Positions 43,220 to 52,079 of a stretch of 53,670 bases of DNA are shown here, in pieces. The notes under the pieces are model-generated. The model was not told the DNA's origin. It was given only the letters and a program-made list of their open reading frames with translations, and did no database searches. This stretch comes from Clostridium sp. AF37-5 (GTDB taxonomy: Bacteria > Bacillota > Clostridia > Lachnospirales > Lachnospiraceae). A program made the translations under genes and the position numbers. The stretch is from positions 1-53,670 of the forward strand of contig NZ_QUDR01000021.1 in NCBI RefSeq assembly GCF_003477605.1, written 5' to 3'. Position 1 is the first letter of the stretch. Each line of letters begins with the position of its first letter.

Positions 43220-43244
43220 AACCTGCTCCCTTTATCCAAGTGAC

Positions 43245-45593
43245 TTAGTTTTCCTTTTTCTCCTTCACGTACTGCTGGCAGAAAGTTTTTACCCCCAGCG
43301 AATCGCTTACATCATTTACATATAACTTACTCTGAAATTCTTCCATTTCCGCTATCCCTTTTCCAACCAGCACACAATCTCTTTTCTGGTTTACCAGCTT
43401 CTGAAAACAGCTTAAGGACTCATTATACTTAAAAAATTCTTCAAATGCTTTTTTCTGAATTGGAAATGGCGTTGTGCCATCTGCCGCATAGAAATTTCCC
43501 TCAGCCGCTTCACTCATCAAAATCCACATAAAACGCATACAGGCATTCTGTTTGTTTTCAGACGATTGTGCACTAATGGCATATTTTTCATCAAACTGCA
43601 CAAACATCTTTCCATCCTGTGTTAAAACATGCGCACGGTAATCCGTGACTGAATTTTTCTGAATTTCCTCAGAAACTGCTTTGCGCTGAATAAAGTTATA
43701 CAGAAAATAACGGTACTCAACATTGGCAATTGTACTATTTCCCTGGTCAAGCACATTATTTGCTGCTGTCACCATTCCGCTTGTTGCCTCTCCACGCCTC
43801 GAAACATCAAAAAGGTAAGAAGAAAGATTTGTGACCATATTGGTATCCGGCTGCAATTTCCCGGTAGAAAAATCAAAACAATCCGGGCCGGCAAGAACTG
43901 CCATCTTTGCAATCGCACCATAATACTTCGCAAAAGTATATTCCGTAGAATCAGCAGCTTTATTTTCTTTCACTACATCTGCTATCTCAACGGCATCACT
44001 GTTTTTATACTTTTCATCTGTATAAAAAACACTGTCCTTTAAGCTGTTTTCCGGTTTTTGTTCATACTGTTTGCCAAAAAGCAAAAGTGTATTGATACCG
44101 GTAGGCATTTCATTCATTTGTGGGAAACATTTTTCATACTCCGTTAAGTACAAATAATCCTCCCGCTCAAGTTCCTCTAACACGTTATCCTGATAAGATA
44201 CCAGTTTGTAAGAATCCAAATCCGATACATTATCAGAGAAAAACATATCCGGCATTGATTTATTTTCTTTTGCCTTTTTCAATTCCTGTGACATCGTTGC
44301 ATCCGGATTATCCTTTGTAATATTAACGACATTCACTGTGATTTTTTTATTGTCCTGAAGCATCTGATTTACCCGCTCACTTGCATTCTCACTTGAGACA
44401 AAATTCTTCGATGCAACGGAATCGAGCATCTCCTTCTGCTTTTCATTTTCCACCCAGATTGTAATGGTATCCTTATGTAAGGTTGTATTAAAAATCCTGC
44501 TTTCTTTTTTTAATACGGTAGAAAAAAGTGTAAAACCTACTACAACCGCTAACACCAAAACGGATACCAGACTAATTGTCCAGTTTCTTCTCCTTCTGCG
44601 TTTTTTCTGTTTTACTTTTGGATATTCCGCCATTCGTTTACTTTCTAAGGCATCCTCAAACTGCTGTATACTCTGAAAACGCAGTTCCGGACGAACTGCC
44701 ATTGCCTCCATAATAGCACGGTCAATGTTCGGTTCAATATCCACTCCCAGTTCTGCCGGAGATTTAAGACTATCTTTAAATTCTCTTTCTGTGGCTTCCA
44801 TTGGTTTGATACCCGTAACCATCTGGTATAAAATAGCGCCAACCGAATAAATGTCCGTAAAAAATCCCTGCTTACTTTTATCGCGGTACTGCTCCGGTGC
44901 AGAATATCCGACTTTGATGATTTTCTCTCCTGCCATTCCCTCAGAGCTGTCATTTAACTGAGCCGCACCAAAGTCAAATATTTTAACATTTCTCTCATCC
45001 GAAATAAATATATTATCCGGACTGATATCACGGTGAATAATTCCTTTTGCATGAATTTTTTTGACCGCTTCAATAATCGGATGAATTACATTTAATGCAA
45101 CTTCCGGCTCCATCCGCCCCTGTCTATCCAAATAATCTTTTAACAATACACCATCGACATATTCCATAATGATATATGCCGTATTATTTGCCTCAAAAAA
45201 GTCATATACATTCACAATATCTTTTGCTTTTCCAAACTGGGCAATACTCTGAGCCTCCATAAGGAACCGCTTCAACTGTGCCTGATACTGATTTTGTTTA
45301 TCCCCTGATAAAAGTCCTACACTACATTCACCCGGCGCACGGTTTACTAAACCTGCCGGATAAAACTCTTTTACCGCGACAACAACACCAAGTGTTGTAT
45401 CAAAACACTTATAGGTAATTCCAAATCCACCAAATCCAATGGCATTTCCCACAATAAAATGATTTGCAAGGATTGTACCCGGTGTCAGATAATGAGGCTG
45501 CTTAGGTTTTGTTCCCTCTACATATCCGCAAAAAGGACATACCTCATATTGTCCTTTTACGCTAAAACAATTCATACATAATTCGCTTGCCAT
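43245..45593 (-). CDS. Receptor Ser/Thr kinase with solute-binding-like ectodomain
   Basis: The 782-residue protein has a zinc ribbon (Cys6, Cys9, Cys19, Cys22) and a kinase domain (about 38-320) with 'AIGFGGFGITYKC', Lys75 in 'VAVKEFYP', 'HRDISPDNI' (188-196) and 'DFGAA' (207-211). A very basic juxtamembrane patch (about 328-336) and a membrane helix (about 338-361) lead to an outer region of about 410 residues. That region starts 'DTITIWVENEKQKEMLDSV', has 'MPDMFFSD', 'NTLLLF' and 'AHVLTQDGKMFVQFDEKYAI', and ends in helices, the layout of family 1 solute-binding proteins ('ITIW' strand, then a 'PD-hydrophobic' hinge). It should sense a ligand, perhaps an oligosaccharide, and signal by phosphorylation. 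The domain call is by pattern only. Confidence 0.87.
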   Translation of the reverse strand: MASELCMNCFSVKGQYEVCPFCGYVEGTKPKQPHYLTPGTILANHFIVGNAIGFGGFGITYKCFDTTLGVVVAVKEFYPAGLVNRAPGECSVGLLSGDKQNQYQAQLKRFLMEAQSIAQFGKAKDIVNVYDFFEANNTAYIIMEYVDGVLLKDYLDRQGRMEPEVALNVIHPIIEAVKKIHAKGIIHRDISPDNIFISDERNVKIFDFGAAQLNDSSEGMAGEKIIKVGYSAPEQYRDKSKQGFFTDIYSVGAILYQMVTGIKPMEATEREFKDSLKSPAELGVDIEPNIDRAIMEAMAVRPELRFQSIQQFEDALESKRMAEYPKVKQKKRRRRRNWTISLVSVLVLAVVVGFTLFSTVLKKESRIFNTTLHKDTITIWVENEKQKEMLDSVASKNFVSSENASERVNQMLQDNKKITVNVVNITKDNPDATMSQELKKAKENKSMPDMFFSDNVSDLDSYKLVSYQDNVLEELEREDYLYLTEYEKCFPQMNEMPTGINTLLLFGKQYEQKPENSLKDSVFYTDEKYKNSDAVEIADVVKENKAADSTEYTFAKYYGAIAKMAVLAGPDCFDFSTGKLQPDTNMVTNLSSYLFDVSRRGEATSGMVTAANNVLDQGNSTIANVEYRYFLYNFIQRKAVSEEIQKNSVTDYRAHVLTQDGKMFVQFDEKYAISAQSSENKQNACMRFMWILMSEAAEGNFYAADGTTPFPIQKKAFEEFFKYNESLSCFQKLVNQKRDCVLVGKGIAEMEEFQSKLYVNDVSDSLGVKTFCQQYVKEKKEN

Positions 45594-45608
45594 ATTCTAC
45601 CTCTTTCA

Positions 45609-46529
45609 TTATTCCAGTCGAAACCGATTTTCTTCACTACCAAAATCAAGAATAGTTCCCGGTTTCAGGCAAATCTCCATGTTCTGCGGAAGACACTCCT
45701 GCGAACCATTTGTAAAACTGCCGTTGCTGGATGTGTCAACAATTTTAAAACACTCTTTATCTCTATGAAAACTTATGACACAATGTTTTCGACTGACTTT
45801 CTGCTGGTTTTCAAAAACTAAATCATTATCCGCAGTTCGTCCAATCCGAATGGTTTCTCCATCCTGAATTGGAATTTCTGCTCCCTTATAAATACCGGCA
45901 AGACCGACCAGAACACCTCTTACCGTCTCAATCTTCATATTTTCATCGCCGGTTTTCTCTGCCGGACTGACAATGTTATATCTCATATTTTGCTGTTCAT
46001 TTTTAATTTCCTGCACCTTAGGAATCACATCGGAGGTGACCGGTTTCTTTCTGCGTGGCCGCACAAAGAAACTCACAATCCCAAGAACCGCCGCTGCTAT
46101 AGAAACGGACAAACTGATAAAAAAGGCATATCCCCAGCTAACAGAAGTTTCCCCTGAAATATTCCAAATTGGTGCCAGAGAATCAATCACAAAAAACAGC
46201 GTAATGTAAGCCCCCGCAATTACAAGGGAGAAAATCCCGGATAAAATTTGTTTGGCGCTCCCTACTAAACCAATAATTCCTGCAGCAAGTGACAATATCA
46301 CCGGCAGAACTAAAAGTCCCCACACAACAAACATGACCGAAACTCCAAACACATGCGGATTCGCCGAATCCGGGTGAATTACATTTTGTAAATACTGAAA
46401 TGCTGAAAATTCCTTTGTTCCATAATTGGTATGTACAATTTTGGTCATAGGCAGAAAAAATACCGCCAAATTCACAAAGAGCAGTAATGCTCCTGCTATT
46501 CTTATTCCTTTTGCACTACGGTCCATCAT
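45609..46529 (-). CDS. Membrane protein with C-terminal FHA domain
   Basis: The 306-residue protein has four membrane helices (about 10-28, 60-85, 90-115, 130-160), a basic linker 'RPRRKKPV', and a cytoplasmic FHA domain (about 208-305). 'IRIGRTADNDLVFENQQKVSRKHCVI' has Gly-Arg, Ser-Arg-Lys-His, and 'IVDTSSNGSFTNGSQ' has Ser-Asn-Gly, a complete phospho-Thr pocket. It lies between the solute-binding-like receptor kinase and a soluble FHA protein, with gaps of 15 and 23 bp. An FHA anchor that recruits the phosphorylated kinase or its targets is the simplest reading. Confidence 0.9.
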   Translation of the reverse strand: MMDRSAKGIRIAGALLLFVNLAVFFLPMTKIVHTNYGTKEFSAFQYLQNVIHPDSANPHVFGVSVMFVVWGLLVLPVILSLAAGIIGLVGSAKQILSGIFSLVIAGAYITLFFVIDSLAPIWNISGETSVSWGYAFFISLSVSIAAAVLGIVSFFVRPRRKKPVTSDVIPKVQEIKNEQQNMRYNIVSPAEKTGDENMKIETVRGVLVGLAGIYKGAEIPIQDGETIRIGRTADNDLVFENQQKVSRKHCVISFHRDKECFKIVDTSSNGSFTNGSQECLPQNMEICLKPGTILDFGSEENRFRLE

Positions 46530-46552
46530 TTTCCTCCTGTTTTTCCTTTGAA

Positions 46553-47389
46553 TTACTCGTTATTTTTTTTACTTAATTCTTCCAGTAAAGTGCTCCAATT
46601 AAATCGCTCTCCACACAATGGCATGAATAACAGATTTACATCGCCAACCGTAATCATGTCATAAGCTTCCAGTTTTACCGGACTGAGCACAACTTCATTG
46701 TTTCGATATACCAAACCACTGGAATCTCCCGGCTGAACCAAATACAAATGTTTTTTCGGTTCATATACAACAATGGCATGGCGGTTTCTGGATACGCTTT
46801 TATCACCAACTAAGGCAATATCCATCTGGATGTCACGTCCAATGAAATTTTTACCAACTTTCAAATGGAAATCCTGACCTACATGAGCACCACCCATCGC
46901 AATTAACCATCCCACACATGGAGAAGAAATGGTATTCACCTGTGGTGCATTTACTACGGATGGATTCGGGCTTGCGGCATTTGCGCCGGTAACACCTGAA
47001 AACAAATCATCATAAAATGCTACCGTATGGTCATCATCTTCTGTCCACTCCGGCTGATTAACAGTCGGCACTGTTTCAGTTGCGGCAAATGTATCCTGTG
47101 TCAACGGAATTGTCGGCTGCTCATTATAATCATCTGCATAAGGTATTGTTGGCTGTTCAATCGGCGTTCCTCCGGTCGGAAGTGTTACTTCATCGGCCGG
47201 CATAACCGGTGCCTGCCCCCACTGATTTACCGGTTCCTGTGGCACCGGTACCGGTGACGGTGTTGTCATATCCTCTGTAAATACTGTTGTGAGGCTGTCA
47301 TCTGAACCAGCTCCCCCCTGACAATGTGGACATACCGCATATTTTTCCTTGTCAAAAAAGTGCCCCTTTTCGCATCTGCTTAAATTCAT
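46553..47389 (-). CDS. Cytoplasmic FHA protein with zinc ribbon
   Basis: The 278-residue protein starts with a zinc-ribbon-like motif 'CEKGHFFDKEKYAVCPHC' (Cys6 to Cys22). A Pro/Thr-rich acidic region (about 30-150) follows, with repeated 'EQPTIP' units whose Thr residues are good candidate phosphorylation sites. The C-terminal FHA domain (about 160-270) has 'FIGRDIQMDIALVGDKSVSRNRHAIV' and 'QPGDSSGLVYRNNEVV', where the usual Asn-Gly is Ser-Gly. No membrane helix. The plan is that of FhaA/GarA-like switches, which carry a phosphorylatable tail and an FHA domain that may bind it. A paralogue is at 51440-52054. AAAGGAG precedes the ATG. Confidence 0.88.
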   Translation of the reverse strand: MNLSRCEKGHFFDKEKYAVCPHCQGGAGSDDSLTTVFTEDMTTPSPVPVPQEPVNQWGQAPVMPADEVTLPTGGTPIEQPTIPYADDYNEQPTIPLTQDTFAATETVPTVNQPEWTEDDDHTVAFYDDLFSGVTGANAASPNPSVVNAPQVNTISSPCVGWLIAMGGAHVGQDFHLKVGKNFIGRDIQMDIALVGDKSVSRNRHAIVVYEPKKHLYLVQPGDSSGLVYRNNEVVLSPVKLEAYDMITVGDVNLLFMPLCGERFNWSTLLEELSKKNNE

Positions 47390-47457
47390 AATTACTCCTT
47401 TCTGCGCTTTTGCGCCTGCACCTTTGTGCTTATCTTTCTTTGTTAATAATAGATTCT

Positions 47458-48297
47458 TTATATTGCAGTATCGCTACGGAGGGTATTATCCTGCGAGTGA
47501 GTGTTTCCTGTGATAGCGGCATTCACAAGTGTTTTTGCCTTATCTTCCATCGAAACAATATCACTCACTATAATCCCGTGAATCTGCTCATCCGACAGGG
47601 TCTTTGTAATCCCATCGCTGCAAAGCATAACTACATCACCGTACTGCATCTCAAATGGCTGTGTATTCACATCCATAAGATTTACATTTCCAATTCCAAG
47701 AAAACTTATTAATGCTTCTTTTTGCCGTTTTGCCATCGCTTCTTCTTTTGTCATCTGACCGTTGGCAACCATCTCCTGTAAACGGAGCCAGTAATTATGG
47801 TCTCTTGTTACCTGTCTCATCTGGCTTCCACGGATAATATAAATTCTACTGTCACCAACGGATGCCCAGTATAATTTATTATCTTCTGCAATCACCGCAA
47901 CCATTGTTGTACCGGAACCTTTTCCGTTTTCTTTTGGAAAATTGTAGATTGCCTCATCAATTGCTAAAATCCCTTGTCTGAAAAATGTAGGAATATCCAC
48001 TGAAGCACTTTTCTCTATCTGCTTAAATGCTGAAACTAACATCTGGATTGCCGTCTGACTTGCTTTGCCGCCATCCGCCATCCCGCCCATTCCGTCACAT
48101 ACCACAGCTAATACTCTGGTCTTTTTATTTGCTGCCAGTTTCTTGCCTTTGGATACATAAACAGCATCCTGCTGGTACTGACGATTTCCGGTAACGGTAT
48201 ACGATAACGTTGCTAGTTCCGGCACCATACGCTGTACTCTACCGGTTGACGGTGAGCTAACCGGCTCCTTTTTTACCTCTTTTTTCTTTCCAAACAC
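47458..48297 (-). CDS. PP2C-type phosphatase, C-terminus frameshifted
   Basis: The GTG start at 48297 has GGAGG about 10 nt upstream and overlaps the kinase-FHA gene by 25 bp. The 279-residue protein carries PP2C motifs: 'GNRQYQQDAVYV', 'AVVCDGMGGMADGG' (metal Asp and Gly), 'GSGTTMVAVIA', 'WASVGDSRIYII', 'VMLCSDGITKTL' and 'HSQDN'. It should remove phosphate from Ser/Thr on the operon's proteins. After 'SQDNT' the frame gives 'LRSDTAI' and stops. With one base fewer in the G run at 47481-47483, the next frame gives 'SVAILQYKESIINKER', the expected last strand. So this copy has a +1 frameshift that spares the metal ligands but alters the end. Confidence 0.88.
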   Translation of the reverse strand: MFGKKKEVKKEPVSSPSTGRVQRMVPELATLSYTVTGNRQYQQDAVYVSKGKKLAANKKTRVLAVVCDGMGGMADGGKASQTAIQMLVSAFKQIEKSASVDIPTFFRQGILAIDEAIYNFPKENGKGSGTTMVAVIAEDNKLYWASVGDSRIYIIRGSQMRQVTRDHNYWLRLQEMVANGQMTKEEAMAKRQKEALISFLGIGNVNLMDVNTQPFEMQYGDVVMLCSDGITKTLSDEQIHGIIVSDIVSMEDKAKTLVNAAITGNTHSQDNTLRSDTAI

Positions 48298-49607
48298 GAT
48301 TCATTCACCTCCAAAAAAAATAAATATCTCTGACTCTGTGTCTGTAAATAAAACCATTCCCCCGCTTTCAATGTGACGGATTGTCCCATCAAAAGTGCTC
48401 CAAATTTGGTATATGTGTAATTTCTGGAATAGTTTTTTACATAAAACTGATTGTTTTCTGTATCGTAAGTAACCTCACAATGTTCGCCGCTGATTTGCGG
48501 ATTCGTTATGACGTACTGGCATTTCGCTCGGTTTCTTCCAATTTTTATCTGATTGTGTATCAAATCAATTCTTTGATTTTCTCCTTGTCCCTGCAATATG
48601 ATGAAAGCAAAACTTTTCTGTCTGCCATCTGACACAATTCGATGTGACAGATGCATTTCATGTACAAATTCTTTCATGTTCCTTGTACGAGTCTGCCACT
48701 TTTTTTGCAGTGCATGATTTATTGCCGCATTGATATGGCTTGGTATGTGAGGCAGCAATTCTTTAAGTGGCTTTATTTCAACTCCTGCTTCCCGGTCCGG
48801 TGCCGTCGGCAGCTTCTTCCCACTTACCACATAGTAGTAAGTGGCAGCAAGACCATACACATCCGTATGCGGTCCCTGTCTGCCTGAACGGGAATATTGT
48901 TCAATCGGTGCAAAACCGGGTTTAACCATAACGGAAATGCTTTGTGGGGAATTGAGTGCAAATTCTCTCGTTGCACCAAAATCAATCAGTTTCATTTCCC
49001 CTTTATTGTCATACATAATATTGTCCGGACTGATGTCTCGGTGCAGAAGATTTTTCTTATGTACACGATGCAGCGAATCTCCAATTTCCTGAACCATCTG
49101 ATTGGCAAGGGCAATTGACAAGGGCTTGTTTTGTTCTCTCATATAGCGGCTCAATGTAACACCCTGCACATACTCCATAACAAGATAGGCGGTTCCATTC
49201 TGCTCAAAAAAATCTCTGACATTCACAATGTGTGATTCTCTTTGAAATTCCAGCAGGATATTTGCCTCTTTCACAAACACATCTTTCCCGTGATAGTACA
49301 ATTCATCCTTTAACTGGCTGTTTGGCTCAATCTGATTGGTTCCTGCCATACGCACCGCCCATTCAACAGGAAAATATTCTTTGACTGCACACCGCTGTCT
49401 GAGTCGACTGTCAAATGCCAGATAGGTAATTCCAAATCCGCCAATTCCCAGTACACGCCCCAGAAAATATCGGTTTTTCAGCAGTACCCCGGCTCGCATA
49501 GCCCGTGAATCAACAGCCGCCTTTTGTTCATAACCACATTGGTAACATAAACGACCATTAAAACAATCACTTTGAAAACAATTAGGGCAAAACAAATTTG
49601 TTTTCAT
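48273..49607 (-). CDS. Ser/Thr kinase fused to an FHA domain
   Basis: The 444-residue cytoplasmic protein has a zinc ribbon (Cys7, Cys10, Cys21, Cys24), a kinase domain (about 40-320) and a C-terminal FHA-like domain (about 335-435). The kinase has 'VLGIGGFGITYLAFD', Lys76 in 'CAVKEYFP', 'HRDISPDNI' (189-197), 'DFGAT' (209-213) and 'FAPIEQY', all intact. The FHA part has 'IKIGRNRAKCQYVITNPQISGEHCEV' with Gly-Arg and Ser-x-x-His, but the Asn-Gly-Thr loop reads 'NYSRNYTYT', so binding may be altered. Writer and reader in one chain suggests self-recognition or processive phosphorylation. Its 3' end overlaps the phosphatase gene, coupling kinase and phosphatase synthesis. Confidence 0.92.
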   Translation of the reverse strand: MKTNLFCPNCFQSDCFNGRLCYQCGYEQKAAVDSRAMRAGVLLKNRYFLGRVLGIGGFGITYLAFDSRLRQRCAVKEYFPVEWAVRMAGTNQIEPNSQLKDELYYHGKDVFVKEANILLEFQRESHIVNVRDFFEQNGTAYLVMEYVQGVTLSRYMREQNKPLSIALANQMVQEIGDSLHRVHKKNLLHRDISPDNIMYDNKGEMKLIDFGATREFALNSPQSISVMVKPGFAPIEQYSRSGRQGPHTDVYGLAATYYYVVSGKKLPTAPDREAGVEIKPLKELLPHIPSHINAAINHALQKKWQTRTRNMKEFVHEMHLSHRIVSDGRQKSFAFIILQGQGENQRIDLIHNQIKIGRNRAKCQYVITNPQISGEHCEVTYDTENNQFYVKNYSRNYTYTKFGALLMGQSVTLKAGEWFYLQTQSQRYLFFLEVNESCLERKKR

Positions 49608-49631
49608 CTTTTTCCCTCTTTCCTAGCCGCT

Positions 49632-51452
49632 CTATTCTTCCTCTGCCTCTGAAACAGCTTCTGCTTTCATCGTATGGAAAACAAATTTTTCACGTCCGGC
49701 AGTAATGATATCACCATCCAAGAGCATCCGGCGGTTCGTCATTTTCACACCATTGACAAATGTTCCGTTCGTAGATTCCAAATCTTCAATGTAGCATGCC
49801 ATTTTCGTTACTTCTATCACAAAATGCTGTTTTGAAAGACGCTCATCATCAAAATAAATATTACATATATCCGAACGCCCAATAAACAAACTGCCCTCGA
49901 CATTCCATTCCACATCCTGAATTTTTCCGGCACGGTCGGTAATGGTAAGCCGAATTAGTTTGGAATCTGCTTTTAATAAATCATCCGGATTTATTTCAAC
50001 AACTTTTTCCGGTTTTCGCTTTGTAATGTTAATTACGATAACACCGATAATAAGAACCAGTGCAATAAGGGCAATCCACCAATACGAACGGACAAACTGT
50101 TTCGTCTGTTCAGACTTTTCATCTAAACCGGTAAATTTAAAATTGTATTCCTGATTAATCGGATTTGCCTCTTGTGTGTCATCATGAATATTGGAACATA
50201 TCAGGGTATATTCACCCGTATACAAATCTTCCTTAAACGTAAGCACAACTGTGTTATCCACGCTATTGTAATTTACATTGTTAATTGCCCACACCCTGCC
50301 ATTGTCATCTTTACTTTTTGATTTCACAACATAATTGGAAACTTTGTCCGCGCCAACTACACTGCCCGAATTGTCCGTCAATTCAAACGTAATCGCATTG
50401 CTTTTACTCTTTTTTATGTTACGAATAACCGGTGCTTCTTTATCCGGTGTCGAACGACTGTAGTCAATACGTCCGCTCACATTACCACTGCCGCGTTTTT
50501 CACTTAAGGTAATTGCACTGATACCATCCAGTTTTTTATTGTTTGGTGCTTCCATTTTCACAACATACGTATGATTCCACACAATATCTGAAAATGTTTT
50601 AAATCCTTCTTTTACCTGTTTTTTTGACGTATTCCAGTGACACTTATCAAAATTGTAGCCACGACTGTTCTTTTCTTCTAAAATTTGATAGGTCGCATTC
50701 ATTTTTTTCTTGTTTGGCTTTTTTGCTTTATTCTTTAATAGAATTCCATACACCGGAACCATCGATTTTTTTACATTTTCGAGTGTGCTTTCTTTGGAAT
50801 TATCTTTTCCCAAAGAGTCATCTTCCCCGTCTGTCACCAGTAAAACAACGGTCCTCTGGCTTGGCTGTGCATCGGCATATGCTGTCAACACTTCATTTAA
50901 AGAACGATACAGTACCGTTCTGCTTTTGGCTTCTTTATGATACGGAATCTTGTTTATTTTCTTGATATCTGATTTGAGCGTCTTTGTTTCATTTCCCGAC
51001 ACTGCCTGATTTCCATTTCTTAGCACATTACTCTTTTGACCGCTCGCACGCAAAGTTCCCACTGTATATAATGTCATTTTGTCCTGTGCTTTCATGGACT
51101 TTCTCAGTGCTGCAATATGTTTTTTGGCCTCTGAAAACTGCCCCTTATCTACAGACCCGGAGTTATCCACAAGAATAATGGTATGGAGTCCTTCTTTACT
51201 CTCTTTAAAGGAGACTGCCAAATCACTCTGTTTTAAAGAAATGGTATTTCCGATTGTTCCATTAAAAACCATGCTGTCAGAAGCCTTTGCTCCAACAATG
51301 TAACTGGTTACATAAGGTGCTGCATCACTTTTTGCCATTTCCAACAAATACGGTGTTTTAAAATATTTTGCCTGCACTTTGATTGTGCAGCAAATCAGGC
51401 ACACTGCAAAAATCAGACAACTGTTTTGTAATATTTTCTTTACTCCTGCCAT
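49632..51452 (-). CDS. Extracellular VWA, transmembrane, intracellular FHA protein
   Basis: The 606-residue protein has a signal peptide (about 1-28), a von Willebrand A domain (about 88-310) with MIDAS 'DNSGS' (Asp96, Ser98, Ser100) and 'LVTDGEDD', and an Ig-like beta region (about 315-445). A membrane helix (about 458-477) and a cytoplasmic FHA domain (about 500-595) follow: 'LFIGRSDICNIYFDDERLSKQHFVI' and 'LESTNGTFVNGVKMT', a full phospho-Thr pocket. It links metal-dependent adhesion outside to phospho-Thr reading inside. Its start overlaps the preceding FHA gene by 13 bp. An inside-out control of the VWA domain by kinase state, or the reverse, is inferred. Confidence 0.92.
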   Translation of the reverse strand: MAGVKKILQNSCLIFAVCLICCTIKVQAKYFKTPYLLEMAKSDAAPYVTSYIVGAKASDSMVFNGTIGNTISLKQSDLAVSFKESKEGLHTIILVDNSGSVDKGQFSEAKKHIAALRKSMKAQDKMTLYTVGTLRASGQKSNVLRNGNQAVSGNETKTLKSDIKKINKIPYHKEAKSRTVLYRSLNEVLTAYADAQPSQRTVVLLVTDGEDDSLGKDNSKESTLENVKKSMVPVYGILLKNKAKKPNKKKMNATYQILEEKNSRGYNFDKCHWNTSKKQVKEGFKTFSDIVWNHTYVVKMEAPNNKKLDGISAITLSEKRGSGNVSGRIDYSRSTPDKEAPVIRNIKKSKSNAITFELTDNSGSVVGADKVSNYVVKSKSKDDNGRVWAINNVNYNSVDNTVVLTFKEDLYTGEYTLICSNIHDDTQEANPINQEYNFKFTGLDEKSEQTKQFVRSYWWIALIALVLIIGVIVINITKRKPEKVVEINPDDLLKADSKLIRLTITDRAGKIQDVEWNVEGSLFIGRSDICNIYFDDERLSKQHFVIEVTKMACYIEDLESTNGTFVNGVKMTNRRMLLDGDIITAGREKFVFHTMKAEAVSEAEEE

Positions 51453-52054
51453 TTTCTCTCCTCCTCACAATATGGAATGAATACCAATTCCGTTTTTCCA
51501 ATTGTAATAACATCACCTGCCGAAAGTTTGACTGCTTCCCCAGCTAACTCACCTGCCACATAGACGGTATTTCCTCCCTCCGGCGTCACATAAAAGGTAT
51601 TTCCTTTCGGGTCATAGGTAACCGATGCATGCTTATTCCTTGCAATCGTTTTATCATCAATCAACACAACATCCATCGTATTGCTTCTTCCGATAAAATT
51701 TTTTCCGGCATGAAGTCTGTAATCTTTTCCTCTCTCCTCCCCCGTCTGACATACCAGCCATCCGGTTACCGGCTGAACACCTGCCATGCCAAAGAATCCA
51801 AAGGAAACGGTTTTGTCATCATCCGAAAATCCACCAAGTGCATCCACCGGTATTTCACCCCCGATGTTTTCCTGCACGATTTCACCTAACTGTTCGCCAA
51901 GTGATAAATCTGCATCCATGATGGATACCGTTTTATCATCCTCCTCAACATTGTCAACCATCAAACTCAGCGTTTCATTCTTTTTCTTACAATGTGGACA
52001 ACTCCGAAACACATTCGGGTCATACCAATGTCCATTTTTACATTTAACAGCCAT
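51440..52054 (-). CDS. Cytoplasmic FHA protein with zinc ribbon
   Basis: The 204-residue protein begins with 'CKNGHWYDPNVFRSCPHC' (Cys5 to Cys22), the same ribbon as in the 278-residue paralogue. An acidic stretch with two 'DDKTVS' units follows (about 39-45 and 78-84), the type of Thr site that PknB-like kinases modify in GarA/OdhI proteins. The FHA domain (about 95-200) has 'NFIGRSNTMDVVLIDDKTIARNKHASVTYD' region and 'VTPEGGNTVYVAGELA'. A phosphorylated N-terminal tail folding onto its own FHA domain would be a simple switch, by analogy with GarA. No membrane helix. It is the second gene of the operon, 25 bp after the first phosphatase gene. Confidence 0.9.
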   Translation of the reverse strand: MAVKCKNGHWYDPNVFRSCPHCKKKNETLSLMVDNVEEDDKTVSIMDADLSLGEQLGEIVQENIGGEIPVDALGGFSDDDKTVSFGFFGMAGVQPVTGWLVCQTGEERGKDYRLHAGKNFIGRSNTMDVVLIDDKTIARNKHASVTYDPKGNTFYVTPEGGNTVYVAGELAGEAVKLSAGDVITIGKTELVFIPYCEEERKWQE

Positions 52055-52079
52055 GGTTTCTCCTTTCTCTGCCGTTTAT

